Assembly (NCBI GenBank): GCA_947307015.1
Contig: CAMZHV010000027.1
Coordinates: 1-36,017, forward strand
DNA: 36,017 nucleotides
Direction: 5' to 3'
Source of the DNA: an uncultured Prevotellaceae bacterium
GTDB taxonomy: Bacteria > Bacteroidota > Bacteroidia > Bacteroidales > Bacteroidaceae
Part shown: positions 30,897 through 36,017 of the stretch, piece after piece
Layout: the number at the start of each line of letters is the position of its first letter
How positions within the stretch are numbered: the first letter of the stretch is position 1
The notes under the pieces: model-generated
The model's input: only the letters and a program-made list of their open reading frames with translations
The model's database searches: none
Told to the model about the DNA's origin: nothing
Translations under genes and position numbers: made by a program

Positions 30897-32033
30897 CTAC
30901 ACGGCAGTAAGCATACAATAACAATAGGAGAAGCGGGCGCTTTCGGGTACCATGACGAGGACTTTCTGCCCGCGTTGCAGTTTGCCGGAGTGCATCAGTT
31001 CCTCGATGAGCGAGAAGGCCGAGGCAGAAGCGAGATTGCCGACGCGCGGCAGGTTGACGAACCATTTGCTGTCGTCAAACTGGAAACCTCTCTTGCCACA
31101 TTCTTCCTGTATCTTGTCCCAAAAGAACATCGATGAGAGATGCGGCAGGAACCAGTCGACGTCATCAGCCTTGAAGTTGTGCTTCTCGAACAGCCCCACG
31201 AGGAAGTCCACGCCGAGGGGCACAATGTTGTCGGCTAAGATGCGGGTGTCCTGCTTCAGAGCGAAGAGGGAGCGCGTAAGCCATTCGTTCTCAGGGAACA
31301 AGGACCATCCGTGCAGCTTGCCGTCGTCGCCTTTCTCACCGCCAGCGTACATACAAGTAGGCTTGGTGTTGGCGAACGAGGTTATCTCGATCCAGTCGAC
31401 GCGAAGGGAAATGTCATCGGCGGCGGGCTTACCTTGCAGCAGCAGGGCGTAAGCGCCGTCGGACAGCATCCAGCGCAGGAACTCCTTCTCGAAGGCGAGC
31501 ATGGGCTGATCCTTAAGCTGTGCCAAGTGCTCGGATTCTTTCTGGAAATAGGAGGCGCGCATCCACGCAGACATCCGCTCGGAAGCCGCGGCCACCGCGT
31601 TGACCGTGGGGTCGAGCTCTACGGACATACAAGCATATTTTAGCGCGTCGGCACCAGCGCAGCAGGAACCTGCAAACGAGACGACTTCGATATTGCGCTG
31701 ACCGCCCAGCTCGCCGTGTACCATGACACCGTGCGAGGGCATGACCTGCTCGGGCGAAGCAGTACCGCAGGCCAGCACATCGATGTCGTCCAATCCGAGG
31801 CGCTCGTCAAACAGCCCACGGATGGCCTCGGCACACATCTCCACGCTCGTGTGTGTCACATGGCCTTCCTTGTCTAAAGCGTAATAGCGCTGCTTGATGC
31901 CATTACGAAAGAGTATCAGCGGCTTAGCGCGTGATGGCTGACCGTCGACCATGCCGAGATAGTCCTCCATCTCGTCGTTGCTCACCGCCTCATTCGGCAG
32001 GAACTTAGCAGCCTTAGTAATATATACGTTCAT
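30897..32033 (-). CDS. darB: DarB-like beta-ketoacyl-ACP synthase III / cyclase
   Basis: A 378-aa KAS III-type thiolase-fold enzyme. The triad is present: Cys125 in GSCCAGADALKYA, His298 in WFLPHLSS and Asn333 in RVGNLASAS. LRWMLSDGAYALLL is the usual core strand before the second half. In characterised dialkylresorcinol pathways DarB condenses two fatty-acid-derived thioesters and closes the ring to a cyclohexanedione. The length, about 50 residues over FabH, and the position next to DarA support DarB rather than housekeeping FabH. The substrate chains are unknown. It starts 47 nt after darA. Confidence 0.88.
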   Translation of the reverse strand: MNVYITKAAKFLPNEAVSNDEMEDYLGMVDGQPSRAKPLILFRNGIKQRYYALDKEGHVTHTSVEMCAEAIRGLFDERLGLDDIDVLACGTASPEQVMPSHGVMVHGELGGQRNIEVVSFAGSCCAGADALKYACMSVELDPTVNAVAAASERMSAWMRASYFQKESEHLAQLKDQPMLAFEKEFLRWMLSDGAYALLLQGKPAADDISLRVDWIEITSFANTKPTCMYAGGEKGDDGKLHGWSLFPENEWLTRSLFALKQDTRILADNIVPLGVDFLVGLFEKHNFKADDVDWFLPHLSSMFFWDKIQEECGKRGFQFDDSKWFVNLPRVGNLASASAFSLIEELMHSGKLQRGQKVLVMVPESARFSYCYCMLTAV

Positions 32034-32080
32034 TGTTTATCTTTGACAATTAACATGTTAAAATCTCATTTATGCTTTCT

Positions 32081-32971
32081 TCACGACACCTTCACGTCAA
32101 TCTGCTTGTCCCGCCCAACATGATGCAGCGGGTACGTGAGGTAGAAGAAGAGGACGCCGAAGGGCGAAACCACGAAGAGCACCGTCATCAGATAGATGTT
32201 GAACAGTTTGATGCGGCGCAGGCGGCGCGGGTCACGGAAACCGCCTTTCTTGCGGATGAACTTCGCCCAGAGGCCAAACATTCGATGCCCAACCTTCTCC
32301 ACGTAGAGCACTGAGGGCTTGTAATGAATGGCTCCAGCCTCCAACAGACGGTCTTGCAGCTCGTTGAGGTTGCCCTCCGTGGCTGTTCGCTCGATGATTT
32401 CGCCGAAGCGTGTGGCATTGTAGATGTCCTTGTCGGCGATGCCGGCAGGTGGCAGCAGACGCGTCGGCTCCTTCTTGCCATAGACGAGCCAGCGGATGAT
32501 GGTGATGACGCTGATGAGGTTAGGCGTCTCGTCCTGTAGCACGATATGACCCACGAAGCGGGCACCGATGTCTGCGAGGTATTCCTTGATCTTGCGGCTC
32601 GTCATCAGCCACATATTTCGGCAGGCGTTCACGAAAACCACAGGGCGACCGTTGAGGTACGACCTGACCTGCGCATCCGCGAAGAACGACTGCAAGGGCA
32701 GCGACGGCGACAGGAACCACGACTGTCCCACCACGATCACCATGTCGGCATCGGCGATGTCCGAGAAATCTATGGGTTCGATACCCGAAGGCGGCATACC
32801 GAGGCGCGTTTCGGGGAAAGTGTCGTAGAAGATATCACTGCTCCATGGGAACGGATATTTCTCCTTGGGCACGATCTCCTTAAACACGACCGTATCCATC
32901 GGTACGGATATGCGCAGAGCCACGTTATGGGCCTGACCGCTCTGTGAATAATAAAATATAGCTGTCTTCAT
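32081..32971 (-). CDS. darA: DarA-like dialkylresorcinol biosynthesis flavodoxin-like protein
   Basis: The start MKTAIFYYSQSGQAHNVA at 32971 is preferred: it begins the flavodoxin-like fold and lies 16 nt after the upstream gene, whereas the longer frame (33001) overlaps that gene. The 296-aa product has a phosphate-loop-like YSQSGQAHN, strands ADMVIVVGQSWF and RPVVFVNACRNMW, and a C-terminal membrane hairpin (about 252-280, FNIYLMTVLFVVSPFGVLFF). The family is named DarA; databases call it condensing enzyme, while work on related pathways treats DarA as the aromatase that turns the DarB ring into a resorcinol. A flavin-using fold agrees better with the latter. Confidence 0.85.
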   Translation of the reverse strand: MKTAIFYYSQSGQAHNVALRISVPMDTVVFKEIVPKEKYPFPWSSDIFYDTFPETRLGMPPSGIEPIDFSDIADADMVIVVGQSWFLSPSLPLQSFFADAQVRSYLNGRPVVFVNACRNMWLMTSRKIKEYLADIGARFVGHIVLQDETPNLISVITIIRWLVYGKKEPTRLLPPAGIADKDIYNATRFGEIIERTATEGNLNELQDRLLEAGAIHYKPSVLYVEKVGHRMFGLWAKFIRKKGGFRDPRRLRRIKLFNIYLMTVLFVVSPFGVLFFYLTYPLHHVGRDKQIDVKVS

Positions 32972-32987
32972 TTTCCTCGTCCCTTTT

Positions 32988-33353
32988 TTATTGATTATCA
33001 TACCTTAGGCTCATCTTCACACACTGCGTCCCTTCGTCCTCAATGCTCAAGCCCACCTGCACCTGTTCGCTGTCGAAGGCCACCTTCGTGAAGCGGAACG
33101 TCAGCAGCTGGTCGTTGCCGATAGGCTTCTTGAAGCGGATGTTCACGGCGGTCTTTAAGCGGAAGGCTCGCTGGAAGTATTCCTCCAGCAGCTCCGTCGC
33201 CATCTGCATGAGGCAGACGCCGGGCGTCATGGGGTTGCCTGGGAAATGGGCACGGAAGATGTAATGGTCGGGGTTCAGACGCACCTCAAAGACGAGGTCT
33301 GCATCCGTTTTTTCCGTGCCCGCGAGGTAGAAGAAATCGCCTAAGAGTTTCAT
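32988..33353 (-). CDS. FabZ-like hotdog protein (ApeI-type dehydratase candidate) lacking the catalytic Glu
   Basis: A 121-aa single hotdog domain. The FabZ motif is clear: H36 in RAHFPGNPMTPGV, so the catalytic His is present. The acidic residue that FabZ/FabA carry 14 positions later is Gln here (Q50 in CLMQMATELL). On its own it may therefore be a poor dehydratase. Candidate roles are one half of a heterodimeric 3-hydroxyacyl-ACP dehydratase with the ApeP-like protein (34722-35186), or a thioesterase. The start overlaps the LolA-like stop codon by 4 nt. Confidence 0.85.
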   Translation of the reverse strand: MKLLGDFFYLAGTEKTDADLVFEVRLNPDHYIFRAHFPGNPMTPGVCLMQMATELLEEYFQRAFRLKTAVNIRFKKPIGNDQLLTFRFTKVAFDSEQVQVGLSIEDEGTQCVKMSLRYDNQ

Positions 33354-34027
33354 TTCGTGATGTCGAATAAGTGGCTGTCTATGGCGCCGTTAGTCTTGAC
33401 GTTGGTGAGTGTCACCGTCGTTGCGTCGCCCTTTTTCTCCAGCATCTTCACGCTACTCACCATCGTCAGCTCGGGATTGAACTGCACCTCGATGACCTCA
33501 TAGAGTTGCTTCAGCTCCTTCTTTTTGGGGTACATCTTGGCAAAGTATGTCGAGCCCGTTTGGTAGAGCTCCAATGTGAAATCGGATGTGTTCCGCAGAC
33601 CGGCCCCCGTGATGCAGCCCAGGATGATGTCCGTGATTTGGCGGAACATCTTATTGCCCTTCACGTCAATACTTTTCGTCGACTTGGCGGACTTCAACTG
33701 CACCTTGTCGTCATTGAGAATGAAGGTGTAGTCGTAGGGCGCTAAGTACTGCCAGCGCAGCTTCGACGGACGTTGGAAATACATCTTGCCGTGGGACTTC
33801 ATATCCGTGCTCAGTAGCTCCATAGTCTTCGTCTGCGTGAACTCGCATTGCATACTAGCCATCTCCGAAGCCGCCTTGTCGATGCGTTCCAGGATCTGCT
33901 TCTGCTGCTCCGCAGTCAACTGCGTCTGAGCTACCGTCGTGAGCGGCAGGGAAATGAAAAGCGAAAGCATGAAAAACGCAATATAACGCTCGCTCTTCGC
34001 TATTCCCTTCCACACCCTTTCCATCAT
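33350..34027 (-). CDS. LolA-like carrier of the lipid cluster
   Basis: Start chosen at MM... (34027/34024), which puts the signal peptide (FFMLSLFISLPLTTVAQ) near the N-terminus; an ATG at 34174 would add 49 residues before it, encoded partly by repeat DNA. The mature product (about 190 aa) is LolA/LolA-like: MASMQCEFTQTKTMELLSTDMKSHGKMYFQRPSKLRWQYLAPYDYTFILN is the typical start of the half-barrel. Such carriers are standard members of aryl-polyene clusters and probably move a lipid or lipoprotein across the periplasm. A TACATTTG box on the minus strand (34076-34083) could be a -7 element, but no matching -33 box is seen. Confidence 0.87.
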   Translation of the reverse strand: MMERVWKGIAKSERYIAFFMLSLFISLPLTTVAQTQLTAEQQKQILERIDKAASEMASMQCEFTQTKTMELLSTDMKSHGKMYFQRPSKLRWQYLAPYDYTFILNDDKVQLKSAKSTKSIDVKGNKMFRQITDIILGCITGAGLRNTSDFTLELYQTGSTYFAKMYPKKKELKQLYEVIEVQFNPELTMVSSVKMLEKKGDATTVTLTNVKTNGAIDSHLFDITK

Positions 34028-34142
34028 TTTTGTGTTGTTGTATCCTATTCTATTCATAATGTATCTTATTCTTTCCAAATGTAATATAACCCTTTCGTTG
34101 TCATTTTGTCCCATTTTTTGGACAATTGAAGTTTCTCTTTCC

Positions 34143-34203
34143 GCCCCCTTCAGAGGACTATAGTGGCTTGCCATTTGCCCCCTTGGGGGCTACAGGGGGC
34201 TTT
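34143..34203. repeat. GC-rich hairpin repeat directly after the SMR-like gene
   Basis: Two half-units: cccccttcagaggactatag followed by tggctt, and gcccccttgggggctacagg followed by gggctt. The second overlaps the stop codon of the SMR-like gene. The palindrome gcccccttgggggc is self-complementary. A related block lies at 34622-34720. Confidence 0.65.
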
Positions 34204-34558
34204 ACCTCGCTATCATCACACATCCCGTCAGGATGAGCAGCACGCCGACCCAGCGGATAAGCGGAATCTGTTCGTGGAAGAAGAACATGGCTGCAAACAT
34301 ACCCATCACGTAGCTCAGGCTCACCATAGGATAAGCCATGCTGAACGGGAAGGTCTTGATGATGTACATCCACAACACCGAACCCACAGCAAAGCAGATG
34401 CCGCAACAAGCGAACTGCCAATTCGTGAAGAGGCGACCGAAGTAGCGCCACGTGAACGAGAAGTCGCCCACCTCCGTCAGACCAATTTTCATCAGCACCT
34501 GACCACCCGTGAGCAGCAGGCTCTGTATAATGGATATCGGTAGTAGCCGTCCTAACAT
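34202..34558 (-). CDS. Small four-helix SMR/EamA-like membrane protein
   Basis: A 118-aa protein with four membrane helices, of the SMR/DMT group. The first helix (ISIIQSLLLTGGQVLMKIGL) has no Glu, whereas drug/proton antiporters of the EmrE type need one there. The GGQVLMKIG pattern resembles ArnE-type lipid-linked sugar flippase subunits instead. In this cluster a flippase or membrane-lipid role is more likely than drug export; this is inference. It stands apart from its neighbours: about 160 nt follow the ApeP-like gene and 174 nt precede the LolA-like gene, both gaps filled with AT-rich DNA and GC-rich hairpin repeats. Confidence 0.8.
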   Translation of the reverse strand: MLGRLLPISIIQSLLLTGGQVLMKIGLTEVGDFSFTWRYFGRLFTNWQFACCGICFAVGSVLWMYIIKTFPFSMAYPMVSLSYVMGMFAAMFFFHEQIPLIRWVGVLLILTGCVMIAR

Positions 34559-34621
34559 CTTTTCTTTTACTTCTATTATCTTATATCTTATTCGTTTATC
34601 TTATTCGTTGTTTCGTCATTC

Positions 34622-34720
34622 TTCCCCCTTTTAGAGGGTTATAGGGGCTTATGATTCTGCCCCTTAGTGGGCCACAGCGGCTTCTTTTCAGGCTTCCCTA
34701 TAGTGGGCCTACAGGGCCTA
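34622..34720. repeat. GC-rich hairpin repeat directly after the ApeP-like gene
   Basis: Three half-units of the same family as 34143-34203: ccccttttagagggttatag followed by gggctta, ccccttagtgggccacagcg followed by gctt, and gcttccctatagtgggccta followed by cagggcc. It ends 1 nt before the ApeP-like stop codon. Confidence 0.65.
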
Positions 34721-34721
34721 A

Positions 34722-35186
34722 TCATTCTTTTTTTTCCGCCAGCGCAATTTTCATTCGTGCCGTAGCAATCGTTTCGTCGCCGACGCGAGTAGTCAATTCG
34801 GCCAACGTGAGGTTCATCATCTGTTCGATGACCTCGATATGCGTGCGGAGCGTTTCGCCAGGGTGGGGGAGACGCAGGAACACGCACTCGCGTAGGTCGC
34901 CGATCACGCCAATCGTTTCACCCGCCGTCCGCACCTCAGCCGCCGTCTTTGTCGCAGCCTCTTCAACCGCTCGCATCCTATTGATATATCCGATGCGTGC
35001 CGCACACGACTGCGCCATATTCTCCATCACGCCCGCTGCCGACAACTCATTGCCATCCACGAAGATATTATCTTCGCGTACAACGAGTTCCGTCAACGCA
35101 TCTTTGGTGCCGCAATGCAGCAATCTGTCCACCATTACGAAAGGCGGACGCTGCGGAATCAGCTCATCTATAGTGTACTCCTGCAT
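34722..35186 (-). CDS. ApeP-like hotdog dehydratase candidate lacking the catalytic His
   Basis: Start set at ATG 35186 (MQEYTIDELIPQRPPFVMVDR), the standard FabZ-like opening; a longer frame from 35291 would run through the promoter. The 154-aa hotdog protein matches ApeP-like 3-hydroxyacyl-ACP dehydratases of aryl-polyene pathways. The helix GVMENMAQS keeps the acidic residue (E55), but the HFPG motif is missing: the segment before it reads NIFVDGNELSAAG with no His. It is the first gene of the leftward cluster; its promoter TTTG-N20-TACCTTTG (35209-35240) leaves a leader of only about 16 nt. Confidence 0.87.
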   Translation of the reverse strand: MQEYTIDELIPQRPPFVMVDRLLHCGTKDALTELVVREDNIFVDGNELSAAGVMENMAQSCAARIGYINRMRAVEEAATKTAAEVRTAGETIGVIGDLRECVFLRLPHPGETLRTHIEVIEQMMNLTLAELTTRVGDETIATARMKIALAEKKE

Positions 35187-35208
35187 GGCGTGTTTCACAA
35201 ATTGCCGA

Positions 35209-35240
35209 CAAAGGTAAGAAAGATTTATGACACAGCCAAA
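35209..35240 (-). promoter_or_regulatory. Bacteroidota-type promoter of the dialkylresorcinol/aryl-polyene-like cluster
   Basis: Minus strand -33 TTTG (35237-35240), 20 nt, -7 TACCTTTG (35209-35216): the same boxes and spacing as the dnaN promoter. Transcription should start near 35202, just before ATG 35186. Confidence 0.75.
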
Positions 35241-35364
35241 GAAATTCGCAAAAACACCACTTTTTAAACTTGATTTAGATTTTTTAATCACTCTAAATCG
35301 TCTGTCTTACGGCTCAAGGAATCATTTATTCGCCTTGTGCCTTTCCGCACCTCCTCCGTCTACA

Positions 35365-35490
35365 TTGTGAACCGCAATGGTGATGTCGTACCTTTGCGCT
35401 GCATTTGAGATGCATCGCGAGTGAAGGCTGCGGCTCAGCATAGCTCGAGCGAGCTCGGCTCTGCGTTCGTCTTGCACTTCACTTGCAGCG
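35365..35490 (+). promoter_or_regulatory. Rightward promoter-like element with a structured leader and no gene behind it
   Basis: TTG (35365-35367), 21 nt, TACCTTTG (35389-35396) fits a Bacteroidota promoter reading right. The predicted leader contains arms agtgaag (35420-35426) and cttcact (35478-35484) enclosing an agctcgagcgagct palindrome. No credible ORF follows before the window ends. 35292-35364 shows nothing else. Confidence 0.5.
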
Positions 35491-35513
35491 GCAGAAGGGA
35501 AGAGACCGAGCCA

Positions 35514-35598
35514 ACCCTCTAAGGTGTTTGAGAGTAGACACTACGGAGTCTACGCGTAGTCTCCTAGGAGGGTTCGCGTGTCCCACTAATGGGACACG
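35514..35598. repeat. Cluster of short palindromes (cctaggagg, gactacgcgtagtc, tgtcccactaatgggaca)
   Basis: Stacked dyads: ctcctaggag, agtctacgcgtagtct with loose ends, and gtgtcccactaatgggacac (35578-35597, arms of 8 nt). The same words occur at 3343-3425. Confidence 0.6.
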
Positions 35599-35600
35599 GC

Positions 35601-35645
35601 GATACGTCTATATGTATTCGCGATTACGTCTATACGTGTATTTCG
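35601..35645. repeat. tacgt-type short repeats
   Basis: gatacgtctatatgtattcg and gattacgtctatacgtgtat are two copies of a 20-odd bp unit related to the array at 2646-2731. Confidence 0.55.
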
Positions 35646-35690
35646 CACCAAGCCCTCCATTTCTTCATAAAACCTACACCTTTTTGACCA

Positions 35691-35768
35691 ACTGCCACCA
35701 AAACTGCCACCCATACGACAGCAAGCAAATCAATGTCTTACATCGCACAGGTGGCAGTTTTGCAGTTT
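35691..35768. repeat. Inverted repeat with iterated actgccacc motifs
   Basis: actgccaccaaaactgccac (35691-35710) and ggtggcagttttgcagt (35750-35766) are complementary arms made of two copies of a 9-nt motif around about 40 bp. Confidence 0.7.
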
Positions 35769-35793
35769 CTACGAAGAAATTATTATATGTAAC

Positions 35794-35959
35794 GCGAAAC
35801 GTGGTCATTTTGGTCAAGGTCATTTTGGTCATTTTCGATTTCGGAAACGCGGTCATTTGCTCACTATATATAAATAGAATATTTATATTATAGTGGCGGT
35901 TTTGACAACATCCGTTTTCGATTTTGACCAAAATGACCTTGACCAAATGACCGCGAAAC
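35794..35959. repeat. Inverted repeat with iterated ggtcatttt motifs
   Basis: The left arm (35794-35844: gcgaaac, then gtggtcattttggtcaaggt and further ggtcatttt copies, then tttcgatttcgg) pairs with the right arm (35912-35959: ccgttttcgattttgaccaa to gaccgcgaaac). The loop is AT-rich (tatatataaatagaatattt). The remaining 35960-36017 shows no gene. Confidence 0.8.
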
Positions 35960-36017
35960 CCATTGTACTACCCTAGAAAAAGTTGAATGGTTTTTACTTT
36001 AACCCTGCCATAGGTTG

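Noticed and set aside
34028..34174. Upstream extension of the cluster LolA-like gene
   Set aside because: It would place 49 residues before the signal peptide and is partly encoded by the GC-rich repeat.
35187..35291. Upstream extension of the ApeP-like gene
   Set aside because: The extension contains the -33 and -7 boxes of the promoter, and the family start MQEYTIDELIPQR fits ATG 35186.
35483..35893. 136-codon plus-strand frame after the rightward promoter-like element
   Set aside because: It reads through palindromes and inverted repeats and gives an unstructured, low-quality product.

Overview
The window looks like a chromosome segment of a Bacteroidota bacterium, most likely Prevotella or a close relative. 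The evidence is: Bacteroidota-type promoters (TTTG, 20 nt, TAnnTTTG) in front of dnaN and the right-hand cluster; a PorD-type (DUF4835) gene; a DUF4923 lipoprotein; a secreted Ig/InlB-repeat protein ending in a Prevotella-style C-terminal sorting-like tail; and dialkylresorcinol/flexirubin-type genes. I cannot name the species. No tRNA, rRNA, CRISPR array, transposase or phage gene was found.

Layout. (1) 1-2376, + strand: the end of an RNF operon (rnfG, rnfE, rnfA) closed by an intrinsic terminator. A GC-rich palindromic repeat of about 150 bp lies in front of each of the three genes. (2) 2377-3734: gene-free DNA packed with inverted and tandem repeats. (3) 3735-8589, - strand: a 61-aa hypothetical protein and a 1515-aa secreted repeat protein. 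(4) 8590-10630: gene-free, with tandem dyads, a 481-bp tandem duplication and a further inverted repeat. (5) 10631-25102, - strand: a long housekeeping run, transcribed from dnaN leftward as dnaN, DnaQ-like exonuclease, coaBC, porD-like, recN, TPR/degenerate protease, rlmH, RluA-type synthase, DUF4923 lipoprotein, pentad-repeat small protein, lolA-like, trxB and a GH2 glycosidase. Many of these junctions overlap by 4 nt or are under 10 nt, but the 17518-17736 gap and the gaps around trxB could break the transcript. (6) 25324-25758, + strand: an SSB-like DUF3127 gene divergent from dnaN. (7) 25863-35186, - strand: a nine-gene cluster with its own promoter. It holds an ApeP-like hotdog protein, an SMR-like membrane protein, a LolA-like carrier, a FabZ-like hotdog protein, DarA, DarB, a small conserved protein, a BtrH-like acyltransferase and an MMPL transporter fused to an acyltransferase and a methyltransferase-like tail. 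(8) 35292-36017: a rightward promoter-like element followed by repeat modules.

Function. RNF couples ferredoxin/NAD redox to ion transport. The dnaN block combines replication, proofreading/repair, CoA synthesis and secretion. The right-hand cluster probably makes a dialkylresorcinol or aryl-polyene (flexirubin-like) lipid and moves it to the outer membrane. It contains no ACP, no chain-extending ketosynthase pair, no ketoreductase and no starter-unit enzyme, so these must lie beyond the right edge or elsewhere.

Most unusual observations: the two hotdog proteins of the cluster carry complementary halves of a dehydratase active site; the rnf-type palindromic repeat sits in frame inside the GH2 glycosidase gene; and two distant gene-free regions share the same order of repeat modules with different arm sequences.
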